Notes: generated from the letters alone by a model not told the origin. Positions 52,666 to 64,000 are shown, counted from the stretch's first letter. The stretch: DNA of 64,000 nucleotides from Helianthus annuus (GCF_002127325.2 NC_035443.2:118236646-118300645), one strand, 5' to 3'. Program-made: numbers and translations.

Positions 52666-54149
52666 GACGGAGTACCTTTCAGGTAACGTAATATCCTCTT
52701 GACAATAATCATGTGCGATGCTCTCGGGTTAGACTGAAATCTTGATGCGAGGCACGTTGGGTACATGATGTCAGGACGTGAAGCAGTCAGATACATCAAA
52801 GAACCTATCATGGAACGGTAAAACGTTTCATCAGCCCTGTCTCCGGTGAGATCTGGGTGAATCCCATGATTAGTCGCAAGTGGGGTAGCAGCTGGAGTAG
52901 AACTTGAGATTCCAAATTTCTCTAGAATATCATGCACGTACTTCGTTTGATGAATGAAAATTCCCTCAGGAAGTTGTTCAACTTGTAGACCCAGAAAGAA
53001 TTTCATCTCCCCCATTGATGACATTTCGAATTTCTGCTTCATCACCTGTTCGAAATCTTTGCATAATTTCTCATTCGTTGACCCAAAAATTATATCGTCC
53101 ACATAAATTCGTACTATCAGAAGATGACCATCAACGACTTTAGTGAAGAGAGTGGCATCCACTTTTCCACGTATAAACTGGTTAGCGAGTAGGTGTTGAG
53201 ACAAAGTCTCGTACCAGGCTCTCGGCGCCTGATGTAGACCATACAACGCTTTGTCCAGCAGATAAACTTTGTTCTTGTAGATTGGGTCAATAAAGCCCGG
53301 CGGCTGACCAACATAAACCTCCACTTTGACCTTCCCATAAAGAAACGCTGATTTGACATCTAACTGATATACTTTGAAATTCTTCCAAGACGCAAATGCT
53401 AGGAAAATTCTGATAGCCTCTAGTCGAGCGACAGGAGCATAGACTTCGGTAAAATCAATCCCCTCCTGTTGACTAAAGCCCTGAACAACTAGTCGAGCTT
53501 TGTTCCTTACAACCACTCCTCTGTCGTCCCTCTTACATTTGAAAACCCATTTTGTATTGATTTTCCTTTGACCATCCGGCAAATCAACTAACTTCCACAC
53601 CCCCAACTTTTCAAACTGACTTAACTCTTCTTGCATCGCTATGACCCAAGAGTCTTCAGTAAGCGCCTCTTTGTAAGTTCTCGGTTCAACCTGCGAGATA
53701 AAACAGCTTAATGAAAATTCAGTTTGTAAAGGTGCTACTGTAGAATAAAAACAGGTTAAGCCCTGGTCAATTTGACGTCTCGTGCGAACGCCCGATTGCA
53801 ATTCTCCTATGATCAACTCCTCTGGATGATAAGAAAGAGTTCGCGGCATCACTTCGCTTGGAACATCTACATTTCCCTCCAGATTAGTTACATTCTGCTC
53901 TGCATCTTGTTCACCAACTTGGTTTGTTTGACTTGACAACTGGAGCTGCTCCCCCTCAAGGTCTGAATCACCATGGTCAAAAACTGGCATATTTTCAGCT
54001 TCTTGATCATCATTCACCTCCGAATGATTACCAGGAGCAACTTCGTCATCATGTTCACCAGCATTACTAGGACATGCTTCATCGTCATTTGAAGTTTCTC
54101 GAGGTCTTCTAGAATACTCCGCTGGAAACCTGAGCTGCGACTCATACTC
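52666..54149 (-). pseudogene. pol: C2 reverse transcriptase domain, interrupted by C3
   Basis: A Copia RVT_2 domain: KINTKWVFKCKRD, ARLVVQGFSQQEGIDF, YQLDVKSAFLYGKV, LYGLHQAPRAWYE and the active site IYVDDIIFGS, then GSLMYLTASRPDI and RYLKGTPSL, where C3 enters. The domain would copy element RNA into DNA. In the full element it continues into the RNase H block at 43728-44331. A TGA at 54150-54152 separates it in-frame from the integrase part. Confidence 0.93.
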
Positions 54150-55580
54150 TCACAAAATATCCAGCTCATCAAAGAAATCTTCTTGTTCCTCTGATTCTTC
54201 TCTCATGTCAAACGAATCCCAAAGTTTGTCATAATGATAACGCCATGAATCACCAGGATTCTGTGGCGGCATAGTGTACCCTTGACATTCAACATTCGCT
54301 GCCTCAATAATCTGCTTCTCGCTTGGAATGAAGACACGTCTCAATGGACTTGAATAACCCACAATGATTCCCTCAACGCTCTTCGGACCAAACTTTCCTT
54401 TAGGCTCTATCACCGTACAGGGTGACCCAAACGGTTCTAGATACTTCAAATTCGGTTTGCGTTTATTGAGTAGCTCAAAACACGTCTTGTTGAACTTCTT
54501 TACAGTAAGAACTCTGTTGAGAGTATAGCATGCAGCAGAAACAGCTTCAGCCCAGAAATTAATAGGTAATTTAGAGTCTGCAAGCATCGTTCTGGCTGTT
54601 TCGATTAGAGTCCGGTTTTTGCGTTCTGCAACTCCATTCTGCTGCGGAGTGTACGGAGCACTAAACTCATGCAGTATACCTCTTTCATCACAAAATTCTT
54701 CCATCTTACTGTTTTTGAACTCAGTACCATTATCACTGCGAATTCTACAGATCGGCCTCTGGTACAGATTCTCAATTCTTTTAAACAACGCTACCAGGCT
54801 GTCAAACGTCTCGTCTTTGGATTTCAAAAACATAACCCAAGAAAATATGGAATAATCATCTGTCACGACCAAGCAGTAGGAATCTCCTGTTATACTCTTG
54901 ACATTCACTGGACCAAACAAATCCATATGAAGTCTTTCCAATGGTCTTGAAACTGAATTGACTTGCTTTGTAGGGTGTGACTTTTTCTTCTGTTTGCCTT
55001 TTACACAACTTATGCACTCCCCTTCCAGATGAAAACCTTTAACATGCACTCCTGTGACCAAGTCGTTATGCACTAAGTGATTCATTTTCCTTAGGTGAAT
55101 ATGCCCCATCTTTCGGTGCCATAACCTTGATTCTTTCTCTGTTGCTCTGGACACAAAACAATGAGCCTGACCCGTGGTTGTAGTAGCGACACTCATGTCC
55201 AACACGTACAGATCGTTGACTCTTGGTGCCCTCATGATGATCCACTCTTCAGGTATCACAAATCCCGGTTTCAAGATCAAACATTCTTTGTCGGTGAAAT
55301 GAGTAGTATACATCCTGTCACAGATCTGGGAGATACTCAGCAGGTTGTTCTCCAGCTCAGTGATGTAGTTAACTCTCTCAAATGTTACGATGCCATTCGA
55401 TAACGTTCCTTCACCTATGATCCTTCCTCCTTGATTACCCGCAAAACCCACGTAACCACCGTTAATGTTATTCACATCATACAGCAGCGCGGTCTTCCCT
55501 GTCATATGCCTTGACGCTCCACTATCCATGATCCATCTGGATACAAGTTTTGGAAGATCCTGCACATAACAAATCATCAT
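54150..55580 (-). pseudogene. pol: C2 protease end, GAG-pre-integrase and integrase
   Basis: RWIMDSGASRHMTG is the protease active site. LWHRKMGHIHLRKMNHL to CISCVKGKQ is the HHCC zinc-binding domain of integrase. The catalytic core has LHMDLFGPV, RSDNGTEFKN and PQQNGVAERKNRTL (D, D, E). The frame differs from that of gag upstream (stop at 55649), so expression would have needed a shift or the joint is damaged. It ends at the TGA at 54150. Confidence 0.92.
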
Positions 55581-55648
55581 TTAAACAACTTCAAGAAAGA
55601 TGCCGATTCATGCTTCGCAATCCTGGAAGCTCCGGCAATTCAAACTGT

Positions 55649-58600
55649 TTAGTCAAACATTGAGTCCACCCAGGCCTCATCAGCCTTAGGTGCAACCTTG
55701 ACTCTCGCAATTTGAATTTTGAAATTTTCAGCCTTGAGAGGCGGAAAATTTGCATCATAATCAACATTAATTGGCTCTTCAGCCTTTTTCTCCTCAGAAG
55801 TTGAAACTTTCTTCTCAACTTTTGTCTCAATTTTAGGTTTCCACACCTGTTGAGTTACTGCAACTCTTTTGTAAAATTTGTCATTTTTAGTTACCGACTT
55901 CTCTACGGGTTCAGTTTTTACTTTTACATTGTCGATTTTAACGTTTATCTTCTCAACAACTTTCTTCTCAACATACATCGGTGCTTTACCCTTCACATCA
56001 ACCTTCTTTTGTTGAGCCTTCACAGCTTCAGTCTTAGGCTTCACATATGTACACTTTCGTGCAATATGACTAACCTGTTCACATCTAAAACAAGTACGAG
56101 TATCAGCTACCCGACTCGTGCCTTCAGACTGATCCCGTGAAGCTCCTTTCTCAAAAAATTCTTTGTTCGATTTTGGAAAAATTTCTTTTTCTTCATCAGC
56201 AAGTGAACTTGAACTGTTTACAAACATTTTCTTCTTAGCAAACCTCTTGTTTGAAACATTTCTTTTCTGATACGGTTTACCCCCCTGATAACCACCCGAC
56301 CAGTTGTTTCTGTTGTTATTGTAAAAACGTGGTGGATTAACCGATTTCTTGTTATAAACCCTATCTTTCTTTCGACTCAGATTATTCACTGCTGACAACT
56401 CGACTTCAACAAGTTTGAAAACATTTGTCAATTTGTTCATGTTAACATTCTCGATCAGAAACTCTGAATCCGAAAATAACTTATCCGAACCCATCATCTT
56501 GTACATGACAAGGTTTGATTCTTCATCTAAGTTGTTCTCGGACTTTTGTTTCGGAATGTATTTATCCAAGAAACACCCCTCCTCCTCAGAAGTGTCACAA
56601 TCCGGTTTAAGCACTTTGTCTACCACACTTTTCACCACATCACTTTGGACACCCTCGTCATTGGAAGATGTGAACGTGACATCAATGTTCTCAGGAAGTT
56701 TAACATCACTTTCTTCCTCAATTTCCACCAAACTGGACTGCTTTTTCGTGTAGTTGTCTAAGATTGGCGGTGGAACTTTGTGAAACCCTACACCCGTTCC
56801 ATCAGAAAACACATCCTCGCCAGCTTTGTTTTTCCCTATAGGTTTGGGAACAATATGCTGCAAAACAAAGCTTGCTGAGCTATAGCTGTTTAACTTCAAC
56901 TGAATTCTTTCATTTTCAATTTCAGCTTCTTGAACTTTAAGTTTCAATTTAGCAATTTCATCCAGTTGGTTGTTAATTGATTCTTCTTTTATTCTTACCA
57001 CAGCTCTCAGATGTTCGTTTTCTTTAAATGTTTTTCCATTTCGATCATCACTATCTTTGACAATGCTTTTCAATCTTTCAAATTTTTCAGAAATTTGACG
57101 GTTCTCAAGAATTAACTTTTCATTTTCACATTTTATTTTCTCACGATCAATTTTATCATTTTCAATTTGAGTTGTTAATTCTTTGATCCGTTCAGTTGAA
57201 GCTTTTACAGTTTTGTCACGACCGAGAATCTGATCCTCAACACTTTTAACTTTCGTTGTCAGATTCTTGATTTTTTCATTATTGAGATACGTGACAGTGC
57301 TACAAAAATTGCATTGTTTGGTGCAATTTTTGCAGTCAGCATTTCCATCAATCTTGTTACCTGACGCATTTGTTGACACAATTTGACTGACCAGCCCCTT
57401 TGACTCAGTAACAGAATTAGGGTCTACCTCAAGTGCTTTCGCAGCTAGCACTTTGTCAGCCATTTTTCCCAGGTTCTCAGACGTCAGTATCAAGCCAGTA
57501 TCAGTCTGCTTTGCTTTCTCAACCTCTTCTTTTTCTTTCATCTCTTTCTCCTCTTTCTCCTTTCTCTCTTTCTATTTCTCTTCTTCAATCATCTTCTCAG
57601 TTGGCGTTCCCCACCACTTGTGCTGCCAATACTCATCATCCTCTTTTATCTCCTTGATGATGGCCTCCATATCGAGTGTGCTGTCATCAATCGCAATGTT
57701 TCCATACCGATCAAGATAGCATTCCCTGTCTGGATCCCATCTATTTGCTCGTCTTGCTTCCAGATAAACACGAGAGATCCTCAAGATTCTGTTTTCAGCA
57801 ATCATTTTTCGATAACAATACTTCTGCTCATCAGTACGATCATCTTTCCATGGAATCGGTTCATCATCATTCGCCATGAATGCGTAACCAACCGCATCTT
57901 CTTCCGGTAACACTTCCTTACTCCAATCGTACCCCTCATAATCATAAATCACAACAAGAGCCCTCGATTTATCTCTGTTATCTTCAGCCTGCTTTAATCT
58001 AGGCGGCTCAGACGTCAACTCCTGCGTAGTATCGATCAAGCCAGTATCAGTCTGCTTTGCTTTCTCAACCTCTTCTTTTTCTTTCATCTCTTTCTCCTCT
58101 TTCTCCTTTCTCTCTTTCTATTTCTCTTCTTCAATCATCTTCTCAGTTGGCGTTCCCCACCACTTGTGCTGCCAATACTCATCATCCTCTTTTATCTCCT
58201 TGATGATGGCCTCCATATCGAGTGTGCTGTCATCAATCGCAATGTTTCCATACCGATCAAGATAGCATTCCCTGTCTGGATCCCATCTATTTGCTCGTCT
58301 TGCTTCCAGATAAACACGAGAGATCCTCAAGATTCTGTTTTCAGCAATCATTTTTCGATAACAATACTTCTGCTCATCAGTACGATCATCTTTCCATGGA
58401 ATCGGTTCATCATCATTCGCCATGAATGCGTAACCAACCGCATCTTCTTCCGGTAACACTTCCTTACTCCAATCGTACCCCTCATCATCATAAATCACAG
58501 CAAGAGCCCTCGATTTATCTCTGTTATCTTCAGCCTGCTTCAATCTAGGCGGCTCGGATTTATTCTGATGATAGATTGCCTTTTTGTAGTAATCATCTCG

Positions 58601-59965
58601 AAATGGATTCTCTGACTCATCTGCGTACGCATTTCTGCATTCACGCTTGAAGTGACCCTTCTGCTTACACTTAAAGCACGTCACCTTGGATTTGTCGAAC
58701 CCCAACTTTGTAGACGGACCACCAATCGTCTTTCTTCCAGTAATCTCCATGAAGCGTTGTGCACGTCGAACTGCACTTGCCATCGCCCAACGAATGTCGA
58801 TCAGTTCCATTTCTTCGGGATCTATCTGATCGTAATCTTCTTTCGTCAGATTTGTATTCCCGATCTTACCGGCCACCAACCCTTCATATGATTCCAACAC
58901 AGATGCCAAGAAAACCATCTGTTGCTTAGCCGACTCTTCATCAAAATTCTGTGCGTTCTTCAAATCTATCGCGATGTTGCAAGAAAACTTCGCATCAGAA
59001 CGATTTGCAGAAGATGTAGACCCACCGTGATAACCACTGTGACTTCCGCTGCTTGGACTGCTTTGACTTTCTTTGCTTGCTTGCTGAAGACACATTCTCA
59101 GCAGAAAATGCAGTTTTTGGAGAAGTAGCTTTCGGCATCAAGCTTTTCGGATAGTACAGATCCAGGTTTTGCTGATAAGATGAGTGATTGACTTTGTATG
59201 TTTTCTTTAGCTCTAGCTCATGACTTTCAAGTCTCCCAATCACCAAATCTGGAGTCAAATTTTCAGGAGCAATAGTGTTCTTCAACATCAGTGCGTAATA
59301 TCTCCAATCCACTTCATCTGGTAATGAATCGAACAGTTTGTCAACAAGTTCTTCATCAGAATACGTGATCTTATGTCGCGCAAGTTCATCTTCAGATGAC
59401 CGAACCTTTCAATCATTTTGCAAACCGATTCATTTTTAAGACAACCAAACATGTTAAACTCTTTTCTAAGAAGTTTCGTTTTATTTTTTACAATCTCATT
59501 ACTCCCTAGACACTTTTTCTTGAGTTTTTCCCATAAATCTTTTGCATTGGAGTAGTCTATCAACGAAATGATGTCTTCCCGCACAGACTGAAACAGTAAT
59601 GCCACACACTTTTGCTCGGCAACAAATCCTTCAATTTCTTCAGCTGATCTCAATGCTTCACCATTCTTCTTTCCATTTGCATATCCGTTTTTCATACTTT
59701 TCCAACTTGCAAATGCGAATGCCATCAGCCAGTCTTCGAACTTTGTAGACCCCCTACTATAATCTTCTATAGCCATCAGCTTCGGAGGTTTGTTGAATGT
59801 ACCAAATGCAGTCTCCGATTCCCAAGCTTCTTTCTTTTTCTCTTTAGGTGTATCCTCATTCGTATTGCTCGAAGACGTATCATTATTTCCAGAACTTCCC
59901 GTGAAAGCGTACATGTCGCTGAAAGGATTCAAGAAGATATCATCCATTTTTGATTGTACCTGCAA
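55649..59965 (-). pseudogene. gag: C2 gag polyprotein, broken in several places
   Basis: The likely start is Met 59947 (MDDIFLNPFSDMYAF). A capsid-like UBN2 region (KPPKLMAIEDYSRG, TKLLRKEFNMF) occupies 59860-59400. Frameshifts near 59395 and 59090 move the frame. Then come a zinc knuckle CFKCKQKGHFKREC (about 58660), an acidic WWGTPTEK segment duplicated in tandem (546-bp period), a Glu/Lys-rich stretch, a long coiled coil (57300-56900), SYSSASFVLQHIVP, PENIDVTFTSS, a second knuckle CFRCEQVSHIARKC (about 56080) and the end ADEAWVDSMFD. In-frame TAG codons occur in both duplicated units. The module order matches C1. Confidence 0.9.
57491..58557 (-). repeat. 546-bp tandem duplication in C2 gag
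   Basis: 58037-58557 and 57491-58011 are nearly identical (a handful of substitutions), offset by 546 bp (182 codons). Each unit contains the same in-frame TAG in GAAGAAGAGAAATAGAAAG. Confidence 0.93.
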
Positions 59966-60470
59966 AATTATCCAACACTTAGAAATATTTTTCGAAACTT
60001 TTGAAAATCAGGACACAAAAGCGAACCTATCTGTACAGATGACAGATAAGCGAACCCAACAAAGTCACAAAAGCAAACCAGTTGATGTCCTATAAGCGGA
60101 CCTCAACTATCACTAAAAGCGGACCAGAAAGTGTCACAAAAGCGGACCAAATGTGTCACAGAAGCGGACCAAATGTGTCACAAAAGCGAACTCAAATGTG
60201 CTTTTTGTCCGTAAAAGCGAACCACTTGTTCGTAATAGCGAATTAACGTTTTTAACCTGTTTTAATCGTTTTTAGTCCGAATTTTGATCTGAAACTTTCA
60301 AGGGTTTGTTATTAGTGTGTTTTACACGTTATATTCCATTTTCAGACAATTTCAACCGTAGGAACCACTGAAAATCGAAAAAGTATGAGAGAAAGTGAGT
60401 AGAAAAGAGAGATTTCTGCAGATATAAGCTGTAGTAGTATGAACTCCTCGTCCTGAGCTCTGATACCACT
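59966..60470 (-). repeat. C2 leader with GGTCCGCTTTTGTGACAC-type motif array and primer site
   Basis: 60015-60245 holds about nine units of (G/A)GT(T/C)CGCTTTTGTGACAC or related, read on the minus strand. The same motif is in the C2 LTR (60689-60800). The primer site TGGTATCAGAGC lies at plus 60457-60468, directly beside the LTR. Confidence 0.85.
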
Positions 60471-60896
60471 TGTTGGACCGTTGTTTGACCCTAAAACGTC
60501 GGTCGATGTAGCTCATCATCACATATAAAGGCGGAATCAGTACATATGATGTTACAACAGATTGTCCTTTCAATTCCACTGCTTTTATTAGCTTTCTGAA
60601 TGAATTTTGACAGAGTTTCGGCTCCTAAGCACACACATACGCATATGAGATCCGCTGATACAACCCCTATATATAGACGTTGTGGTTCGCTAATATGACA
60701 TGTCATATTAGCGGACCTGTTACGTTTCGACCTAAAAGCGGACCGTTAATGTACCTAAAAGCGGACCTAAATACAAATGACCTTAAAAGCGAACCTATGT
60801 CATAACTTTCTAAATTTGACAGTTTAAACCCCTGTTGACCAATCTTGACTTAGAACTTCTTGTAGACGTAGTCAACAGACATCCTATGCATCAACA
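60471..60896 (-). repeat. C2 5' LTR
   Basis: 426 bp with TG...CA ends. TATATATAGGGG (minus strand, plus ~60665-60677) may be the TATA box. It is followed by the target duplication TAGGG. Confidence 0.93.
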
Positions 60897-61601
60897 TAGG
60901 GTTTGAAAACGCGATTCATGAGATCCATGAACGCTGCTGGTGCATTAGTGAGCCCGAAAGGCATCACCAAGAACTCGTAGTGACCATAACGAGTTCTGAA
61001 TGCAGTCTTATGCACATCTTCATCCCTAACCTTCAATTGATGGTAGCCTGACCTTAAATCGATCTTGGAGAAGTAACTTGCTCCTTGAAGCTGATCGAAT
61101 AGATCGTCGATCCTGGGCAATGGATATCTGTTCTTGATCGTGACCTTGTTTAGCTCGCGAATCAATGCATAACTGCATTGATCCATCCTTTTTCTTCACA
61201 AACAGAATTGGTGCTCCCTAAGGAGACGAACTAGGTCGAATAAAACCTTTTGCCAATAAATCATCTAGCTGATTCCTCAACTCTTTCATCTCAGTCGGTG
61301 CTAACCTGTAAGGTGCTCTTGCAATAGGTGCTGCTCTAGGAATGATGTCAATTCTGAACTCCACTTGCCTATCTGGGGGTAAACCAGGTAGTTCTTCAGG
61401 GAATACTTCTGGATATTCAGAAATAACAGGGATGTCTTCAATCTTGGGCTTTGGTTTATCAACAGTTACCTGTGCCAAGTAAATGGCACAATCCTTCTTC
61501 AAACACCTTGACGCCATAAGCATAGACGCTTGCTTAGGCAACCTATACTGAGTATCCCCTTGTATGGTAAGTGGCTCACCATACGGAGTCTTGATAATCA
61601 C
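60897..61601 (-). pseudogene. pol: Gypsy reverse transcriptase, N-terminal part, cut by C2
   Basis: DIPVISEYPEVFPEELPGLP, PYRLAPTEMKELRNQL and KGFIRPSSSP lead into a TAG at 61218. Then [14 protein letters not shown], a one-base shift near 61170, [34 protein letters not shown] and [18 protein letters not shown]. The C2 insertion follows NRVFKP, and the frame resumes at 41676 with [12 protein letters not shown]. Confidence 0.9.
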
Positions 61602-61622
61602 TTGTTTCTTGTCATAAACAAT

Positions 61623-63191
61623 CTAGGCTTGGTTATGAGATAACCAATCCATGCCAATTACTATGTCGAAACCAGCTAGTTTCAAAGGAAGCAAAGATAA
61701 TGGAAAAGAGTGGTTCCTAATGGATATAAAGCATCCATCTAACACGGTTGAAGCAGTTTCTATGGTACCGTCGGCCAGTTCTACTTCATATTTTATGCTT
61801 AGGGTTTTAACAGGCAGATTTAATAACTTACAAAACTTATCATCAACAAACGACTTATCTGCACCCGAATCAAATAATACCCTTGCATAGACATCATTGA
61901 TAAGAAAAGTACCTGTTATCACGTTGTCATTCTGAATCGCTTCTTGTGCATTCATCTGAAAGACCCTAGCATTGGTCTTCTTGCCTTCCTCAGGTTTCTT
62001 GGCATACTTTGGGCAGTTAGACTTGATATGCCCCTTCTCGTTACAGTTGTAACAAGTCGCATCCTTTATCTTCTTGCAATACAACGTCTTATGCTCACTA
62101 GATTTGCAGATCCCACAAGCCCTAGGCTGCGATTGGGATTTCGATTCATACCTGCACTTTCCCATATGGCGCTTCTTGCAGGTCTTGCATATGGGCTTCT
62201 CACCCGACTGTTGGTCATCTTTTCTGAATCCCGAACTCTTCTTGTGATCTGAGTTCCCTTTACGCTTCTTATCTGAACGGTGTGAGTTATCATCCTCACG
62301 TTTCCTCTTCCCCTCATCAGAAAGCCTAAGCGATCTCTGCCTGACCGCATCAAGGGTAAGAGATAATGACAAATTAGCTACAGATCTAAATGTAGTAGGT
62401 CGAGATGCTTTCACACTAGCTTTGATCTCTGGGGCTAAACCTCCAATTAAACGGGCTATACGTTTTGGTTCCGGTGTCACCAAGTAAGGAACCAATCGAG
62501 ACATAGTGTTAAAACTCGTGAGATATGCCTGGCAGTCCAAGTTCTTCATAACCAATGTCAGAAAGTCAGTCTCGATCTTCTCAACCTCATGTTGAGGGCA
62601 GAAATTCTCTTTGATCAAAGCAACAAACAGAGCCCATGATAAGTTGTATAACGGAATCTTTCCAGTAGCTTGGATTAAGGACCTCCACCAAGCTAGAGCT
62701 TCTCCTTTGAACGATTGTGAAACATACTTCACAATATCTTGCTCTGCACACCCACTAATATCAACTACAGTATCTATCTCATCTAGCCATGTCATGCAAT
62801 CGATGGCTCCTTTTTCCCCAGTGAAATCCCTGGGCTTGCAGGAGACGAAATACTTATAAGAACAGGTTTTTGCCCATGGCTCCTTATGAAATACAATCTT
62901 CTTAGACGGAATGCTATGCTGATTTTAAGAGTGCTGGCCATCATCCTTCCTTGACTCGTGAGTTTTAGATGGTGGCTTACTATGAGCCACATAGTGAGTC
63001 TTAGGGTGTGATTTAGAATGAGGTACCGATAGGGTCTTGCTCCGAGTACCACTTGATTCATTAAACTGCCTATCCATGGCCTTGGTAATAGCATTATCAG
63101 TCAAGGCTTGAAGTTCCGCACCAGTTACGTTGATTCTGGTAGTATCATGATTCTCCCTCGGGTGACTGTTGACTTCTTCTGATTCTGCCAT
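61623..63191 (-). pseudogene. gag: Gypsy gag and protease
   Basis: It begins MAESEEVNSHPRENHD at 63191, with a TAA at 62925 in the same frame. The core has SQSFKGEALAWWRSLI and FNTMSRLVPYLVTPE (retrotransposon gag domain), a basic stretch, Cys-rich repeats (CKTCKKRHMGKC, CGICKSSEHKTLYC) and the zinc knuckle CYNCNEKGHIKSNC. The protease follows, with VLFDSGADKSFV and GFDIVIGMDWLS. A TAG at 61623 separates it from the reverse transcriptase frame. It would make the particle and process the polyprotein. Confidence 0.9.
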
Positions 63192-63437
63192 GTAGCTTGA
63201 TTGCTACATAAAATGATGACAATGATTTATTTAGAAGTCTATAGCAGTATTTGTCATTCTTAATGATTTATTAACCATGGTATTAATAAACCATATTGGT
63301 TAATTTATTAATCATATTCATTCAGGATTTTCATCATAATTATCCTCAGTTATAATTTATTAAAATATTATATGGCATAAAAGGCCAAGTCGCAACGACA
63401 AATTTTAAATTTCAAGCCATGATCTTATAGGATCAAG
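63192..63437 (-). other. Gypsy leader, no clear primer-binding site
   Basis: AT-rich, with TTAATAAA repeats around 63268-63300. Next to the LTR edge the minus strand reads CTTGATCCTATAAGATCATGG, not the usual TGGTATCAGAGC. GATCTTATAGGATC is a palindrome. Confidence 0.5.
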
Positions 63438-64000
63438 TGTCATACCCCGATATTTCCACGTATTACCGGTGGGCCCGGTGGGGAGTATCGTGACGTAGTT
63501 GATATCATCATAGTCAAACAACACGAATTTAAATGCACAGCGGAAGCAGAAAGATAGATTCATTTCAACCAAATAAAATGTAATATTAAGTATCACAATG
63601 TGGCTGAAACAGATCCACAGGTGGATCGAATAAAAAGGAAAACTGTTCAACAGGCTTTGACATCTAGAGCTTGCGAGACTTGATTATTGATTCCTGGAGT
63701 AACCAGCCTATTACGTATAGTACATGCACTTAGCCTTTTTGGAAAATACGTCAGTTTACACTGGTAAATACAACTTAATTGACTCATGTAACATTTGTGC
63801 TTGAAATCATTGTGAACAGTTTAGTTATCAATAAAACAAAGTTATTTGATCCCAATGTTTGTTTGTTCATGTTTTACATTTTTCATGCTTTGACTTTTGT
63901 TCGATTTTAAACTCTACATCACTTTCTAGAGAATTATACGGAAACCGGTGCGTAAACGCACTCAGTCTAGTGCGACAAATACTCCGGAACATCAACATAT
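63438..64000 (-). repeat. Gypsy LTR of the same family, partial (runs off the window)
   Basis: The first ~84 nt match 35847-35930 with about four differences (TGTCA-ACCCCGATATTTCC, ACCGGTGGGCCCGGTGGGG). After that the two are only patchily alike (for example ATACGTCAGTTTACACTGG in both). It is placed as the 5' LTR, but the divergence leaves open that it belongs to a different copy. Confidence 0.65.

Larger units (their letters stand above)
41682..60896 (-). mobile_element. Copia/Sirevirus element C2, full-length, itself interrupted by C3
   Basis: The 5' LTR is 60471-60896 and the 3' LTR 41682-42103, with about 13 substitutions and a 4-bp indel between them by eye. The TAGGG target duplication is exact. 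The order on the minus strand is primer site, leader with motif array, gag, protease, integrase, reverse transcriptase and RNase H, then a 1.6-kb non-coding region and the polypurine tract. Without C3 (8,329 bp) and one CCAAT it measures about 10.9 kb. The gag layout and integrase sequence (RKMGHIHLRKMNHLV) place it in the Sirevirus (SIRE/Maximus) lineage. Stops and shifts in gag and pol show it is no longer autonomous. Confidence 0.93.
35847..64000 (-). mobile_element. Ty3/Gypsy chromovirus (Tekay-like), nested and truncated by the window
   Basis: It reads right to left: gag and protease (63191-61623), reverse transcriptase (split by C2), RNase H and integrase (41481-39962), chromodomain (39898-39395), then a 3.5-kb LTR (39358-35847). 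Long LTRs and a C-terminal chromodomain fit the Tekay lineage. C2 splits it with a TAGGG duplication. An LTR-like start at 63438 would be the 5' LTR, but it is much diverged from 35847-39358 past the first ~85 nt. The target duplication cannot be checked because the far end is outside the window. Confidence 0.88.

Overview
This is plant nuclear DNA from a large, repeat-rich eudicot genome. Fragments of chromovirus and Sirevirus retrotransposons, plant-type MULE, hAT and PIF/Harbinger elements, a classical arabinogalactan protein, a NETWORKED-type actin-binding protein and a piece of plastid ycf2 all point that way. The style of the repeats suggests Asteraceae, but that is an inference and no species is claimed. 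No bacterial, CRISPR, tRNA or rRNA signal was seen.

Only two ordinary host genes are visible: a classical AGP (4751-5134, +) and a two-exon NETWORKED 3-like gene (16401-18149, -) with an apparent frameshift near its C-terminus. Nearly everything else is mobile DNA.

1-4543 holds three or four elements separated by (TA)n microsatellites, each with inverted terminal or subterminal repeats. 8074-14526 is a complete but decayed Mutator-like element (MULE) of about 6.45 kb with ~65 bp terminal inverted repeats and an 8-bp target-site duplication. It carries a FAR1-type transposase followed by an OTU protease-like domain, a second gene resembling the Athila ORF1 domain, and a set of GC-rich ~32-38 nt palindromes. 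14694-16162 has three LINE 3' tails, each with a target-site duplication. 17585-17874, 21487-22225 and 24730-25858 are small DNA transposons (two Harbinger-like, one hAT-like). 23146-23521 is a solo LTR, 23896-24195 is a SINE with a long target-site duplication, and 25990-26524 is a nuclear copy of the 3' end of plastid ycf2.

The right half is a Russian doll. A hAT transposase gene (34454-35846) is cut by a minus-strand Ty3/Gypsy chromovirus (35847 to beyond the window end). Its reverse transcriptase is cut by a minus-strand Copia/Sirevirus (C2, 41682-60896, TSD TAGGG). The RNase H region of C2 is cut in turn by a younger Copia element (C3, 44332-52660, TSD CCAAT). A third Copia element (C1, 26686-34185, +) lies to the left. 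LTR divergence by eye fits the nesting: C2 about 13 substitutions plus an indel over ~422 bp, C3 three differences over 654 bp, C1 four over 430 bp.

C1 and C3 keep intact LTRs and priming signals but have a gag-derived coding region and no pol beyond a protease remnant, so they are non-autonomous and must have been moved in trans. All three Copia elements share two non-coding signatures. One is a family-specific short motif repeated in both LTR and 5' leader. The other is a ~570-650 nt region upstream of the 3' LTR whose sequence skeleton is conserved although the coding parts have diverged. These, and the palindrome-bearing OTU MULE, are the most interesting signals here.
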